Shown here: in pieces, positions 29,164 through 38,049 of the stretch
How positions within the stretch are numbered: position 1 is the stretch's first letter
Layout: the number at the start of each line of letters is the position of its first letter
Origin: Synechococcus sp. PROS-7-1
Lineage (GTDB): Bacteria; Cyanobacteriota; Cyanobacteriia; PCC-6307; Cyanobiaceae
Length of the DNA stretch: 64,000 bases
NCBI RefSeq assembly: GCF_014279795.1
Contig: NZ_CP047945.1
Span: 1-64,000 of the forward strand
Reading direction: 5' to 3'
Program-made: the position numbers and the translations under genes
Notes under the pieces: model-generated
What the model saw: the letters and a program-made list of their open reading frames with translations, nothing else
Database searches by the model: none
Told to the model about the DNA's origin: nothing

Positions 29164-30590
29164 GGCGTCTGACCCTCGTTGGAAGACTGCGACAACCGCG
29201 ACCAGAGGCTGTTCACGTCACCGGCGCCCATGGCCAGCACCAGATCGTCGGGAAGGCTGTGTTCCTTCACGAGGGTGACAAGTTCATCCATTGTTGAGGC
29301 CACCAGAACGGATTGATTCGTTGAGAGTTCTTGCATGATGCTGGCCAAAGCTTCACTGTTCACCCCGGGCATTTCTGCTTCGCCGGCTGAGAAGATCGGA
29401 GCCAGCAGCACCAGTTCGGCCGAGATCAGTGCCTCGGCGAATTGGTTTTGGAATTCCTGGGTGCGGCTGTAGCGATGGGGTTGGAACACGGCGACCAACC
29501 GCTGGGGTGATTTAGGGAGAGGACTGCGACCGCTAGACACCATCAGATTGGCCATGTCCAGCGTTGCGGCCACTTCACTCGGGTGATGGGCGTAGTCGTC
29601 AACGATCTGACGGCCTTGCCAGTCGCCTCGGTAATCGAACCGGCGACCGGGGGTTTTCAGCTCGGATATATGGCTGATCAAATGCTCTAGGGGCACACCT
29701 TCCATGCGGCAGGCGGCGAGGGCGCCGATGGTGTTGCTCAGGTTGTGCAGTCCGGGCATGGGCAGGGTGATCTGCCCCACAAAGGTCCCCTGTTCATAGA
29801 GGTCGGCGATGGTGCGGTCGCCTTCAAGTGCGACAGGCAAGCCCGCAAAATCAACGTTGTCGCTGCGCTGGATGGACCACCAGGCATCCGCTTGGAAGTG
29901 CTCGCTGAGAATGGGATCGTCTTGATTGGCGAGCAGGCGTTTGCAACCGTGTCCGAAGCGTTGAAGGGTTGCGATCAGGTCGTCAAGATCGCGGTAATGG
30001 TCGGTGTGATCCAGTTCAAGATTGGTGATCACACCCAAGGAGGCTGCGAATTTCACAAGCGAGCCGTCGGATTCGTCTGCTTCAGCCACGAGGAGACGTC
30101 CTTGGCCGGCATGACCATTGCTGCCGTAGCAGGGAACGATGCCTCCGATCACAGCGGTGGGGTCTTCGCCGGCACCATGAAGAAGCGTTGTGACCACCGT
30201 GCTGGTGGTTGTTTTGCCATGGCTGCCTGCGATGGCGATTGAAGGCTGCTGGTCGATCAGGGCTGCGAGTAAATCCGAGCGATGCCACACCTCGAGCTGC
30301 CGCTCTCTGGCGGCAACCAATTCAGGATTGTGATCGGGAATGGCACTGCTGATCACCACGATGGGTGACGAGCGACCCAGCTGATCCAAGGCCTGGAAGT
30401 TGGCAGCAACTTGGGAATCAAAAGCCACCATCCCCGCGCTTTTCAGGCTCTCCATTGCGGGAGACAGTCGGCGGTCCGAACCGCTGACGCGATGGCCTCG
30501 GCTGAGCAGAATTTGTGCCAGTGCAGACATCCCGATTCCTCCCGCACCGATGAAGTGCACAGGAATCTGGATGTCAAGCGTGCAGACCAA
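29139..30590 (-). CDS. murC: UDP-N-acetylmuramate-L-alanine ligase
   Basis: It adds L-Ala to UDP-MurNAc using ATP. The N-terminal nucleotide-sugar domain has [22 protein letters not shown]; the ATP site is [15 protein letters not shown], then ELDHTDHY and the C-terminal domain with [14 protein letters not shown] and [12 protein letters not shown]. Its 483 residues match the family. The apparent start is TTG at 30590; no ATG or GTG lies nearby in frame. murC and murB overlap, and the gene is divergent from gap with about 170 bases between them. Confidence 0.95.
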   Translation of the reverse strand: MVCTLDIQIPVHFIGAGGIGMSALAQILLSRGHRVSGSDRRLSPAMESLKSAGMVAFDSQVAANFQALDQLGRSSPIVVISSAIPDHNPELVAARERQLEVWHRSDLLAALIDQQPSIAIAGSHGKTTTSTVVTTLLHGAGEDPTAVIGGIVPCYGSNGHAGQGRLLVAEADESDGSLVKFAASLGVITNLELDHTDHYRDLDDLIATLQRFGHGCKRLLANQDDPILSEHFQADAWWSIQRSDNVDFAGLPVALEGDRTIADLYEQGTFVGQITLPMPGLHNLSNTIGALAACRMEGVPLEHLISHISELKTPGRRFDYRGDWQGRQIVDDYAHHPSEVAATLDMANLMVSSGRSPLPKSPQRLVAVFQPHRYSRTQEFQNQFAEALISAELVLLAPIFSAGEAEMPGVNSEALASIMQELSTNQSVLVASTMDELVTLVKEHSLPDDLVLAMGAGDVNSLWSRLSQSSNEGQTPCPPALAA

Positions 30591-30762
30591 TGACCATCGC
30601 CGTGGACGTGCACGATAAATCAGCTTTTCGAGCTGACCAGTCGTTCAGGAACTTTGTAGCTCTGGCCTGGTCGCAACCCCAAAAACCCTTGTAACAAAGT
30701 AAATCCTGTGATTTCTGTATGATCGGCGGCCAAACCCCAGTAGCGGACGATCCGCTTTTGTT
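30591..30762. other. Divergent murC-gap intergenic region
   Basis: 172 bases without a gene. The half nearer gap is AT-rich (about 30681-30723) and holds the candidate promoter listed next. I see no clear NtcA palindrome, riboswitch or RNA gene here. Confidence 0.6.
30718..30723 (+). promoter_or_regulatory. Candidate -10 element for gap
   Basis: TATGAT lies 40 bases before the gap ATG inside an otherwise AT-rich stretch. A TTGTAA hexamer at 30689-30694 is 23 bases upstream, too far for an ideal -35, so the match is partial. Confidence 0.35.
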
Positions 30763-31788
30763 ATGACCCTGCGCGTTGCGATCAATGGATTCGGCCGGAT
30801 TGGTCGCAATGTGATGCGGGGTTGGCTCAGCCGCGGCGCTGACACTGGTCTTGAGATCGTGGGGATGAACTCCACATCTGATCCCAAAACCAGTGCCCAC
30901 CTCCTGACCTACGACTCGATCCTCGGTCATATCGACCGCAGCGTTCAGATCGAGACCACCGACGACACGATGATCGTCAACGGCAAGGAGATCAAATTCT
31001 TCGCTGATCGCAACCCTCTCAACTGTCCCTGGAAGGACTGGGGTGTGGACCTGGTGATCGAGTCCACCGGTGTGTTCAACACCGACGAGAAAGCCAGCAT
31101 GCACCTTGAAGCTGGTGCCAGCAAGGTGATCCTGACGGCGCCTGGCAAGGGTGACGGTGTGGGCACCTTTGTGGTGGGCGTGAATGACGATCAGTACCGC
31201 CACGAAGATTGGAAGATCCTCTCCAATGCCAGCTGCACCACCAACTGCCTGGCACCGATCGTCAAGGTTCTCGATCAGAGCTTTGGTTTGGATTGGGGTC
31301 TGATGACCACCATCCACAGCTACACCGGTGACCAGCGCATCCTCGACAACAGCCACAGGGATCTGCGCCGTGCCCGTGCCGCTGCGCTCAACATGGTTCC
31401 CACCACCACCGGTGCTGCCAAGGCTGTGGCTCTGGTCTACCCCGAAGTGAAGGGAAAGCTCACGGGTTTCGCCATGCGCGTACCCACGCCCAACGTCTCC
31501 GCTGTTGACCTCACCTTCGGACCCTCCCGCGCCACCAACGTTGAGGAAGTGAAGGCCGTGATCAAGGCCGCTTCCGAGAACGGAATGAAGGGGATCATCA
31601 AGTACAGCGACCTACCCCTGGTCTCCACCGATTACGCCGGCACCAACGAATCCACCATCTTTGATGCAGACCTCACCTATGCCATGGGTGACAAAGCTGT
31701 GAAGATCCTTGCCTGGTACGACAACGAGTGGGGCTACAGCCAGCGCGTGGTGGATCTCGCTGAAGTGGTGGCCCGCAACTGGAAGTGA
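30763..31788 (+). CDS. gap: Glyceraldehyde-3-phosphate dehydrogenase (photosynthetic type)
   Basis: The enzyme interconverts GAP and 1,3-bisphosphoglycerate. The Rossmann start is [21 protein letters not shown], the catalytic nucleophile is Cys158 in [12 protein letters not shown], and the C-terminal domain carries [19 protein letters not shown]. Residues following the first strand ([20 protein letters not shown]) have a Ser/Thr-rich pattern as in cyanobacterial Gap2, which accepts NADPH in the Calvin cycle; this is inference from sequence likeness. At 341 residues it is full length. A strong terminator follows, so it is likely transcribed alone. Confidence 0.95.
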   Translation: MTLRVAINGFGRIGRNVMRGWLSRGADTGLEIVGMNSTSDPKTSAHLLTYDSILGHIDRSVQIETTDDTMIVNGKEIKFFADRNPLNCPWKDWGVDLVIESTGVFNTDEKASMHLEAGASKVILTAPGKGDGVGTFVVGVNDDQYRHEDWKILSNASCTTNCLAPIVKVLDQSFGLDWGLMTTIHSYTGDQRILDNSHRDLRRARAAALNMVPTTTGAAKAVALVYPEVKGKLTGFAMRVPTPNVSAVDLTFGPSRATNVEEVKAVIKAASENGMKGIIKYSDLPLVSTDYAGTNESTIFDADLTYAMGDKAVKILAWYDNEWGYSQRVVDLAEVVARNWK

Positions 31789-31819
31789 TTCAGCAGAGCT
31801 CACGGATCTGAGCGGTTTT

Positions 31820-31848
31820 ATCCCCCCTGAACAGGGGGGATTTTTTTT
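31820..31848 (+). terminator. Rho-independent terminator of gap
   Basis: A perfect 10-base inverted repeat, ATCCCCCCTG and CAGGGGGGAT, separated by AA (in practice a 4-6 base loop), runs straight into a T tract on the plus strand. It is 32 bases after the gap stop and ends just before the thiL stop. There is no T tract on the opposite side, so it serves gap only. Confidence 0.92.
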
Positions 31849-31850
31849 GC

Positions 31851-32837
31851 TTAGGACGTTCCGTAATGGGCGAAACCCTCCGCGACCACCGGTGTGTTGT
31901 CGTCGCTCCAGATGATTGCCTGGGGTTGATCGGTGATGACTCCCACCTGCCGGCAGGACGGTTGCTCGTCCATCCAGGCTTTGGCCCATGGTGCGGGAAG
32001 AGTGACCACCAGTTCGAAGTCTTCACCTCCACTCAGGCACCACCGCTGCCAGAGCGGACCATCGGGCCATCCCTCTGCCTGAGGCAACTTTGTTTTGTCC
32101 AAAACAGCGCCGCAACCACTGCTTCGGCAGAGGCAGTCGATGGCTTGAAGTAGACCGTCGCTGCTGTCGGTTCCACCGGCTCTCCAGGGAAGTTGCTCTG
32201 GCTTGCAGGTCACAAGTGACTTGAGCGCATCAAGCCTCGGCAGTGGACGCTGATGCTGTTGGATCGCCTGTTCTCTCAGAGAGCCTGGCAGGGTGATGCC
32301 CAGCAACGAGGGATCCTTGAGCAGCAGGGCCAATCCCAGTCGACTCAGTCCATGGGCTCCGCTCACCACGATCGAATCTCCAGGCATGGCCTGGGAACGG
32401 TGCAGTCGCAAGGTTCCGAGCGTGCCCAGCGCTGTGATCGAAAGCATTCTGACGGGGCCCTGGGAGCAGTCGCCCCCCAGCAGCACGCCCCCACTGTCCT
32501 GCAGGAGGGAGCCGATGCCGCTGTAGACACCCTCCACCCAACTCCAGGGTGTGTGTGCTGGCGCCACAAGCCCCACAGTGATCCCCAGGATCTGATCCAC
32601 ACCGCTGGCGGCAAGGTCGGAGAGGTTGGCGGCAACGGCACGCCAGCCCACATCGGTTGATGCGGTAGTGGCATCACTGAAGTGGATGCTCTCCACCAGC
32701 ACGTCGGTGTTGATCAGCAGATCCGCTGTTGGCTGCTGCAGTTGAGCGGTGTCGTCCTCCAGCTGACCCGGCGGAGCGAAGCGCGCTAGGCGCCGCAGCA
32801 GTTCCGCTTCACCGAGGTCAGCCAGTGTCTGCGTCAC
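31851..32837 (-). CDS. thiL: Thiamine-monophosphate kinase
   Basis: It phosphorylates thiamine monophosphate to the active diphosphate. The AIR-synthase-like fold is indicated by LINTDVLVESIHF, DVGWRAVAANLSDLAASG, LGGDCSQG, the GDSIVVSGAHGLSRLGLALL region and GGTDSSDGLLQAI, and by LSGGEDFELVVTLP near the end. Start is GTG. It abuts the cyclophilin gene, whose stop is 6 bases upstream of this start on the same strand. Confidence 0.93.
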   Translation of the reverse strand: MTQTLADLGEAELLRRLARFAPPGQLEDDTAQLQQPTADLLINTDVLVESIHFSDATTASTDVGWRAVAANLSDLAASGVDQILGITVGLVAPAHTPWSWVEGVYSGIGSLLQDSGGVLLGGDCSQGPVRMLSITALGTLGTLRLHRSQAMPGDSIVVSGAHGLSRLGLALLLKDPSLLGITLPGSLREQAIQQHQRPLPRLDALKSLVTCKPEQLPWRAGGTDSSDGLLQAIDCLCRSSGCGAVLDKTKLPQAEGWPDGPLWQRWCLSGGEDFELVVTLPAPWAKAWMDEQPSCRQVGVITDQPQAIIWSDDNTPVVAEGFAHYGTS

Positions 32838-32843
32838 TGCAGG

Positions 32844-33962
32844 TCAGGCGTGGGGTTGCAACCGATCAGCTCCATCCACTACCTCGATGCGGTTGATCTG
32901 GTCGTCCACGCTGAGTTCCTCGAGAACATCGAAGCCATTCACCACATAGCCGAAGGCGGCATTGCGTCCATCCACCAGATTCAGACCGGCAGGGGTGAGC
33001 TCCGCTTCGTAAAGAAACAGGAAGAACTGGGAGGAGCCATCGTCGAGGGCTTGATCGGAATGGGCCCAGCCAAGGGTGCCGAGGGTGGCGAAGGGAAGAA
33101 CGGGGGTGGCCTTGTACAAACCCACATCCTCAAAGGTTTCGTTGTAAAAGGTGTCCGGCTCGCCTGGAACACGAATTTCCAGCGGCACATGCCGTTCCTG
33201 CTTGCTGGTTGGATCCACATATCCGATAGCAGGACCCTCAGGATCGCCGCTTTGCAGGATGTAGAAATCCTCGGCTCTGCTGAAGGGAAGGCCGTCGTAA
33301 AAGCCCTTGAGGCTGAGATCGATAAAGGCGCCGGCCGTCAGGGGTGCGTTGTATCCATCCACCACGGCAGTGAGATCGCCCTGGGTGGTGCTGATCACCA
33401 CGGTGGCCCGTCCATTGAGGCGGGGCAGGTCATCGAACTCCGCCGGAATGGGAGGAATCCGGTCATCAATTAACAGGTACTCGAGATCGCCGATCGTGGT
33501 CAGCGTCTGCCGGCGGGTCTGGATGAATCCTGATTTATCAGCGGCATCCACCCGTTCCTGCAGTAGCACCAAGTCGTCTTTGACCGTGTCGAGCAGCTGT
33601 TCGGCCTGCTGACGCTCGGCGTTGGGCACGGCGTTGAGAATGTTGTTGCGTCGCGTGTTCAGCAGCGCTTCGCAGCGGCTGATGCTGCGTCCGAGTGCAC
33701 TCCAGCGCTTGGCCCGCAAATCGTCGCTCGTGCCTTCCAGTCGGTGCTGCAGTTCACGCAGATCGTCCTGGTCCATCGGCAGGGAATCTCGCAGGATCGC
33801 GGCGGGATCCTTCACGGCATTTCCCTGGGGCAGTCCGGCCCAGACTGGTTCGGCCCAGACCAAGCCGACCATCATCAGAAGGCTGAGCAAGCCAGTGCTC
33901 AAACGCTGAATAGCCAACCGAATCGCCAAGGAGAACCCCAGGTGCTGAAAGGACTTTGGCAC
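32844..33962 (-). CDS. Lumenal cyclophilin-type peptidylprolyl isomerase (TLP40/CYP38-like)
   Basis: A 372-residue exported protein with signal peptide (hydrophobic about 24-42, VWAEPVWAG). Residues 60-160 form a helical bundle with [16 protein letters not shown], as in plant CYP38/TLP40, which helps assemble photosystem II; the cyclophilin-like domain runs from about 175 to 365 ([73 protein letters not shown]). Several canonical isomerase residues appear changed, as in CYP38, so catalytic activity is uncertain. GTG at 33962. It is divergent from efp. Confidence 0.85.
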   Translation of the reverse strand: MPKSFQHLGFSLAIRLAIQRLSTGLLSLLMMVGLVWAEPVWAGLPQGNAVKDPAAILRDSLPMDQDDLRELQHRLEGTSDDLRAKRWSALGRSISRCEALLNTRRNNILNAVPNAERQQAEQLLDTVKDDLVLLQERVDAADKSGFIQTRRQTLTTIGDLEYLLIDDRIPPIPAEFDDLPRLNGRATVVISTTQGDLTAVVDGYNAPLTAGAFIDLSLKGFYDGLPFSRAEDFYILQSGDPEGPAIGYVDPTSKQERHVPLEIRVPGEPDTFYNETFEDVGLYKATPVLPFATLGTLGWAHSDQALDDGSSQFFLFLYEAELTPAGLNLVDGRNAAFGYVVNGFDVLEELSVDDQINRIEVVDGADRLQPHA

Positions 33963-33994
33963 AGCCGTATGATCCCCTGAACCGTTTAGCGGGA

Positions 33995-34558
33995 ATGATT
34001 TCCAGCAACGACTTTCGCACTGGCACCACCATTGAGCTGGACGGTGCCGTCTGGCGTGTGGTCGAGTTCCTGCACGTCAAGCCCGGTAAGGGTTCCGCCT
34101 TTGTGCGCACCAAGCTCAAGGCGGTGCAAAGCGGCAACGTGGTGGAGAAAACCTTCCGCGCTGGCGAGATGCTGCCCCAGGCCATTCTTGAGAAGGCCAC
34201 CCTTCAGCACACCTACATGGAAGGTGAGGACTATGTCTTCATGGACATGGGCACTTATGAAGAAACCCGCCTGTCTGCGAAGCAGATCGGCGAGAGCCGC
34301 AAATACCTCAAAGAAGGGATGGAGGTGAATGTTGTCTCCTGGAATGACAAGCCCCTTGAGGTTGAACTGCCCAATTCGGTGGTGCTCGAGATCAAGGAGA
34401 CGGATCCGGGCGTGAAAGGCGACACCGCGACCGGTGGCACCAAGCCAGCCATTCTCGAGACCGGTGCCCAGGTGATGGTGCCTCTCTTTCTTTCCATTGG
34501 TGAGAAGATCAAGGTCGACACCCGCAACGACACCTACCTGGGTCGGGAGAACAGCTGA
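33995..34558 (+). CDS. efp: Translation elongation factor P
   Basis: EF-P rescues ribosomes stalled at polyproline stretches. The 187-residue protein has the three KOW/OB domains, with [21 protein letters not shown] at the N-terminus and the loop lysine in [12 protein letters not shown] (Lys32 here, equivalent to E. coli Lys34). The position modified by rhamnosylation in EarP-type bacteria is Arg; Lys suggests another or no modification. ATG at 33995 ([12 protein letters not shown]) was preferred to a longer frame. It is followed 2 bases later by accB, an arrangement common in cyanobacteria. Confidence 0.96.
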   Translation: MISSNDFRTGTTIELDGAVWRVVEFLHVKPGKGSAFVRTKLKAVQSGNVVEKTFRAGEMLPQAILEKATLQHTYMEGEDYVFMDMGTYEETRLSAKQIGESRKYLKEGMEVNVVSWNDKPLEVELPNSVVLEIKETDPGVKGDTATGGTKPAILETGAQVMVPLFLSIGEKIKVDTRNDTYLGRENS

Positions 34559-34560
34559 TC

Positions 34561-35040
34561 ATGCACCTCGACCACGATCAGCTGAATCAGCTTCTCGACA
34601 AGCTGGCGGAGAGCGACATTCAGGAATTTCGTCTCGAGGGCGATGACTTCCGCCTGGAGGTTCGCAGGAATCTTCCTGTGTCGGCTGCGGCCACCCAGAT
34701 GGTTCCTGTTGCAGCTGCTCCAGTACCAGCGCTGGAGATCAAGACTCAGAGCGAGTCATCGTCCGCTGCTCCTCCTGCAGCTGCAGGAACCCGCTCGGAT
34801 CTGGTGGATGTCACGGCTCCAATGGTGGGTACCTTTTACAGGGCTCCTGCACCCGGTGAAGCTTCCTTCGTGGAGATCGGCAACCGCATCTCTGCTGGTC
34901 AGACGATCTGCATCCTCGAGGCGATGAAGCTGATGAACGAGCTGGAGGCCGAGTTAAGCGGCGAAGTGGTGGAAATTCTGGTGGACAACGGCACGCCCGT
35001 GGAATTCGGTCAGGTGTTGATGCGCGTCAAGCCTGGCTAA
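34561..35040 (+). CDS. accB: Acetyl-CoA carboxylase biotin carboxyl carrier protein
   Basis: This BCCP carries biotin between the carboxylase half-reactions for fatty acid synthesis. The biotinyl domain spans about 80-159, with Lys123 in ILEAMKLMNELEAE as the attachment site. An Ala/Pro-rich linker (about 40-77) precedes it and an amphipathic N-terminal helix (LDHDQLNQLLDKLAESDIQEF) begins the protein. It lies 2 bases after efp. Its 3' end overlaps the convergent pdxA gene by 14 bases. Confidence 0.96.
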   Translation: MHLDHDQLNQLLDKLAESDIQEFRLEGDDFRLEVRRNLPVSAAATQMVPVAAAPVPALEIKTQSESSSAAPPAAAGTRSDLVDVTAPMVGTFYRAPAPGEASFVEIGNRISAGQTICILEAMKLMNELEAELSGEVVEILVDNGTPVEFGQVLMRVKPG

Positions 35041-36055
35041 GCGTCCAGGCTGCGTCGATGGCGGCCAGCATGCTGTCGCAGCGTGCGATGCCCTGGCCAG
35101 CGATGTCGAATCCGGTTCCATGATCGGGTGATGTGCGCAGAAACGAGAGGCCAAGGGTGGTGTTGACCGCCTGGTCAAAGGCGAGCAGTTTCACGGGGAT
35201 CAGCCCTTGATCGTGATACAGGGCCAGAATCCCGTCAGGGCCGGGTGTGTTTGTGCTGCTCCATGCCTGGGCTGCGCTGAGCCAGCACGTATCGGGCGGT
35301 AGGGGTCCCTTGAGCCGGATCGTGGGGTTTGCCTCCACCCATTGATGCAGCAAAGGTGTGAGCCATTGCTCTTCCTCGCTGCCGAGCTGCCCTTTCTCGC
35401 CGGCGTGGGGATTGAGACCGGCCACCAAAAGTTGCGGTGAGGGATTGAAGCGTTGGCAGAACCGGGCCAGGGTCTCCAGCTTGGAGCTCACCAAAGCCGG
35501 GGTGAGGGCCTGAGACACCTGTTGCAGAGGGATGTGGGTGGTGGCCAGAAGGGTGTTCAGTCGCCAGCCGGTGCTGGGTGAAACGGCAGTGAACAGCATG
35601 GATGCGGACGCCGCTCCGTCGAGTTCGGCCAATCGCTCGGTCTGCCCGGGATAGGGATGGCCTGCTGCATGCCAGGTGTGCTTTGCGATCGGCGCCGTGA
35701 CCAGGGCTCGACCGCGACCTCCCTGGATCAGTTCCACAGCGCGACTGAGCCAGCGGAAACCAGCCTCCCCGCTACAGGCCCCCGCATTGCCTGGATCCAC
35801 TGGGCCGTTGGGGATCGGAAGGTCTTCAACCTCAAGGTCATCAGGATTCGCCAGGGGAACGCCCTTCAGGTTGTGCAAGAGCTGATGGGTGCGTTTGAGG
35901 CTGGCTCTGCAGCCCACCAGCAACGGTTTCATGCCCTGCGGACAGCGGGGATCTGCGAGGGCTTTGAGGGTGACTTCCATGCCGATCCCAGCGGGATCCC
36001 CTAGAGCGATCACGAGATGCTGATTAGCGTCTGTGGATTGATGGAGCGGGATCAT
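35027..36055 (-). CDS. pdxA: 4-hydroxythreonine-4-phosphate dehydrogenase
   Basis: It oxidises 4-phosphohydroxythreonine in the DXP-dependent pyridoxal phosphate pathway. Visible motifs are ALGDPAGIGMEVTLKAL at the N-terminus, TAPIAKHTWHAAGHPYPGQTE, the metal-binding GLNPHAGEKGQLGSEE, and ALYHDQGLIPVKLLAF. Its 342 residues match the family. The ATG at 36055 overlaps the ATG of the divergent 63-residue gene within a shared CATG, so each gene's promoter must lie inside the other's coding region. Confidence 0.94.
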   Translation of the reverse strand: MIPLHQSTDANQHLVIALGDPAGIGMEVTLKALADPRCPQGMKPLLVGCRASLKRTHQLLHNLKGVPLANPDDLEVEDLPIPNGPVDPGNAGACSGEAGFRWLSRAVELIQGGRGRALVTAPIAKHTWHAAGHPYPGQTERLAELDGAASASMLFTAVSPSTGWRLNTLLATTHIPLQQVSQALTPALVSSKLETLARFCQRFNPSPQLLVAGLNPHAGEKGQLGSEEEQWLTPLLHQWVEANPTIRLKGPLPPDTCWLSAAQAWSSTNTPGPDGILALYHDQGLIPVKLLAFDQAVNTTLGLSFLRTSPDHGTGFDIAGQGIARCDSMLAAIDAAWTLSQA

Positions 36056-36245
36056 GCTGCGCTGGCTGTTGATCGGGTTGCTGCTCTACGGCCTGGGAAC
36101 TGCTCTGCGGCAAGGGTGGTTGGAGGTTCAGTGGAGTCAATTTCTCCATGACGCCGGGCTGACATTCATCGATCCTGACCAGCCCCTTGAACTGCATGAA
36201 CTGCCCATGTTCAAGCCGGAGACGAGGGAGTCTCCGACTCCCTGA
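36054..36245 (+). CDS. Small single-span membrane protein, unknown function
   Basis: A 63-residue protein starting LRWLLIGLLLYGLGTAL, one transmembrane segment at residues 2-18, then a soluble part WSQFLHDAGLTFIDPDQPLELHELPMF. It seems a genuine small gene because of its ATG, coherent membrane helix and placement in a tight pdxA-epimerase gap; its start overlaps that of pdxA on the other strand and its end overlaps the convergent epimerase gene by 35 bases. I recognise no family. Confidence 0.6.
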   Translation: MLRWLLIGLLLYGLGTALRQGWLEVQWSQFLHDAGLTFIDPDQPLELHELPMFKPETRESPTP

Positions 36246-37137
36246 GGGTTTCGATCGCGAGGCATTGCGCTAGTCCGCTGCGGTAGGTCGGATACACCAG
36301 CTCATAACCGAGATCCTGGCGGAGGCGCTGGTTGCTGACCCGTCGGTTGTCCGCCCAGAACGACCTGGCCATGGCGCTCATGCTGGCCTCCGCTTCGCAG
36401 AACGGTTTGGGTTGGGGAAGCTCGCAGTTCAGGAGGGATGCGGCATAGCGGTGCACTGAAACACTCGCGGCTGGTTCGTCATCGCAGACGTTCACGATCT
36501 CTGGGTGCTGACCCTGAGCGGATCGGTGCATGAGATGGAGGCAGGCCGCGGCTACGTCATCCACATGAATGCGACAGAACATCTGCCCAGGCTTGTCCAC
36601 CGGCTGCAACGTTCCTGCTTTCACCGCAGCGAGAGCGGAGCGGCCCGGTCCATAGATTCCTGGTAAGCGCAGGATCTGTAGGGGAAGTCCGCTGGCCTGC
36701 CACTCCTGCTCGCACGCCAGCCGACGCCGGCTTCGATCTTGGGTGGGTTCTGGGGGGTCGTCCTCACAGACCCAGGCGCCATCGGTGTTGCCGTACACCC
36801 CTGTGGTCGAGAGATAGCCGACCCAGCGCAGCGGCCACTGCTTGATCTGATCGCCGAGCGTTTTCAGGACCGGATCGTTGCCATCGCGATCGGGTGGGAT
36901 GGTGCTGAGCAGATGGGTGACGCCCTCGAGCAGGTGAGGATCAGGACTCCTTCCAGTTGCCGAGTCGAAGGCGAGGTGTCTGCTGTCCGGCGCGGGATCA
37001 CGACGGGTGCTGATGACAGGGATCTTTAGGGCAGCAGCGAGTGAAGCCAGGCGGTTGCCACTGAACCCGGCGCCAAGGATGCAGAGCTTGGATCCGGCAG
37101 GCAGGGGCTGACAGCGGTTGACAAGTGATTCAGGCAT
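36211..37137 (-). CDS. NAD-dependent epimerase/dehydratase-like protein
   Basis: A 308-residue short-chain dehydrogenase relative of the YeeZ type. The Rossmann motif LCILGAGFSGNRLASLAAAL is near residue 20; WVGYLSTTGVYGNTDGAWVCEDD holds the Ser-Thr-Tyr region, and ILRLPGIYGPGRSALAAVKAG and FCRIHVDDVAAACLHLM follow. The classical YxxxK is not evident (DRSRRRLACEQEW instead), so catalysis may differ. ATG at 37137 (MPESLVNRCQP) is preferred; ATG at 37161 is possible. Substrate unknown. Confidence 0.8.
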   Translation of the reverse strand: MPESLVNRCQPLPAGSKLCILGAGFSGNRLASLAAALKIPVISTRRDPAPDSRHLAFDSATGRSPDPHLLEGVTHLLSTIPPDRDGNDPVLKTLGDQIKQWPLRWVGYLSTTGVYGNTDGAWVCEDDPPEPTQDRSRRRLACEQEWQASGLPLQILRLPGIYGPGRSALAAVKAGTLQPVDKPGQMFCRIHVDDVAAACLHLMHRSAQGQHPEIVNVCDDEPAASVSVHRYAASLLNCELPQPKPFCEAEASMSAMARSFWADNRRVSNQRLRQDLGYELVYPTYRSGLAQCLAIETLRESETPSSPA

Positions 37138-37209
37138 GAGTACAAACGTATTATTCGCCATTCAGTCGTGACCGGATCTTGTCTTTCTCTGGTGTCATCC
37201 CAGAACTCC

Positions 37210-37404
37210 ATGCTGCCGCGTCGTGAGCCGATCCGCAGGGCTCGTGCCGTAGGTCGTCAGGACAAAGGCCTGCTGCGTGCTGTGATGGCCGCCGCAGCGG
37301 CTGCACTGGTCAGCGGAGCATTTCTGCTGGCTCCAGAGCAGCCGGAGCAGCAGGCTTCAATCTGCCAACAGCATCACTCAGTGGATGCCTGCCGGGTTTG
37401 GTGA
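37210..37404 (+). CDS. Small conserved-looking membrane protein
   Basis: A 64-residue protein: MLPRREPIRRARAVGRQDKG (basic N-terminus), one membrane segment at about 24-42 (LRAVMAAAAAALVSGAFLL), and a short tail with two cysteines (SICQQHHSVDACRVW). An upstream GTG at 37168 would add 14 residues. The stop TGA is directly followed by the HNH gene's stop on the other strand. No family recognised; the paired tail cysteines suggest a disulfide or metal site on the exported side. Confidence 0.55.
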   Translation: MLPRREPIRRARAVGRQDKGLLRAVMAAAAAALVSGAFLLAPEQPEQQASICQQHHSVDACRVW

Positions 37405-37848
37405 TCAGGCCACCTGGAAGGCCCAGTCGCTGTCGTCTTGTTGATTGGTTAGGAGCGAGTCAGCATTTGTGGAGTCAGCTGTTGTTTGTTGAAGATCTGG
37501 TTGGGCCCATTGCAGCAAGCGCAGTGCCAGGCGCAGGTCGCCATCCATCCAGGCTCGGATCGCCATGGCACGGCGCGGATCATAGAAACGCTGACGCCGA
37601 TACCAATCGAATGCATCAGCATCCGACTTGTGGCCGTTGCAAGACAAACAAGCGGGTACGCAATTTTCAGTGATGCTTAGCCCGCCGCGACTTCTCGGCA
37701 ATACATGATCGATTGATTCAGAAGGTTTGCCGCAATAAATACAGCTTTTACCAGTGTAAGTATGGAGTGATTGACGCCATCTTCGGACACGTAATTTAGG
37801 ACAGAGATCTTCGAGAAAGACTGCATCTCTGTTGTGCATCCGAATCAT
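37405..37848 (-). CDS. HNH endonuclease
   Basis: A 147-residue HNH nuclease. The beta-beta-alpha metal core has CIYCGKP (first zinc pair), SIDHVLPRSRGGLSITENCVPACLSCNGHK (catalytic His in DHVLPRSRGG, second zinc pair CLSC) and a downstream Asp/Trp-rich helix. This compact form resembles those conserved widely in cyanobacteria, with no integrase or intein context. It is convergent with the 64-residue gene and divergent from the SNF2 helicase. Target DNA and role are unknown; it may act in repair or mobile-element processes. Confidence 0.88.
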   Translation of the reverse strand: MIRMHNRDAVFLEDLCPKLRVRRWRQSLHTYTGKSCIYCGKPSESIDHVLPRSRGGLSITENCVPACLSCNGHKSDADAFDWYRRQRFYDPRRAMAIRAWMDGDLRLALRLLQWAQPDLQQTTADSTNADSLLTNQQDDSDWAFQVA

Positions 37849-38049
37849 TCGGTTGCCTGAAGTTTGCCGCGACCGGCACCATCGTCAATGTGTTGAAGAC
37901 TGCATTTTCGCGATTTCGTTGTGAGGTCTTGCTGGTGGTGTCTGACCCCTTGTTTCTCTCGCTGGAAGGCATAAGATAGTGATTGCTGATTTGGGTCCAC
38001 GGCGGGATCTCCTCCTAGCTGCAGTCTTGGGTTGACCCCATCGGGCCTT
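37849..38049. other. HNH-SNF2 divergent intergenic region
   Basis: About 200 bases without a supported gene, the largest gap in the window. A short plus-strand open frame of about 29 codons and a minus-strand frame of 85 codons were examined and have no features. I see no tRNA, terminator or obvious operator. Confidence 0.5.
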
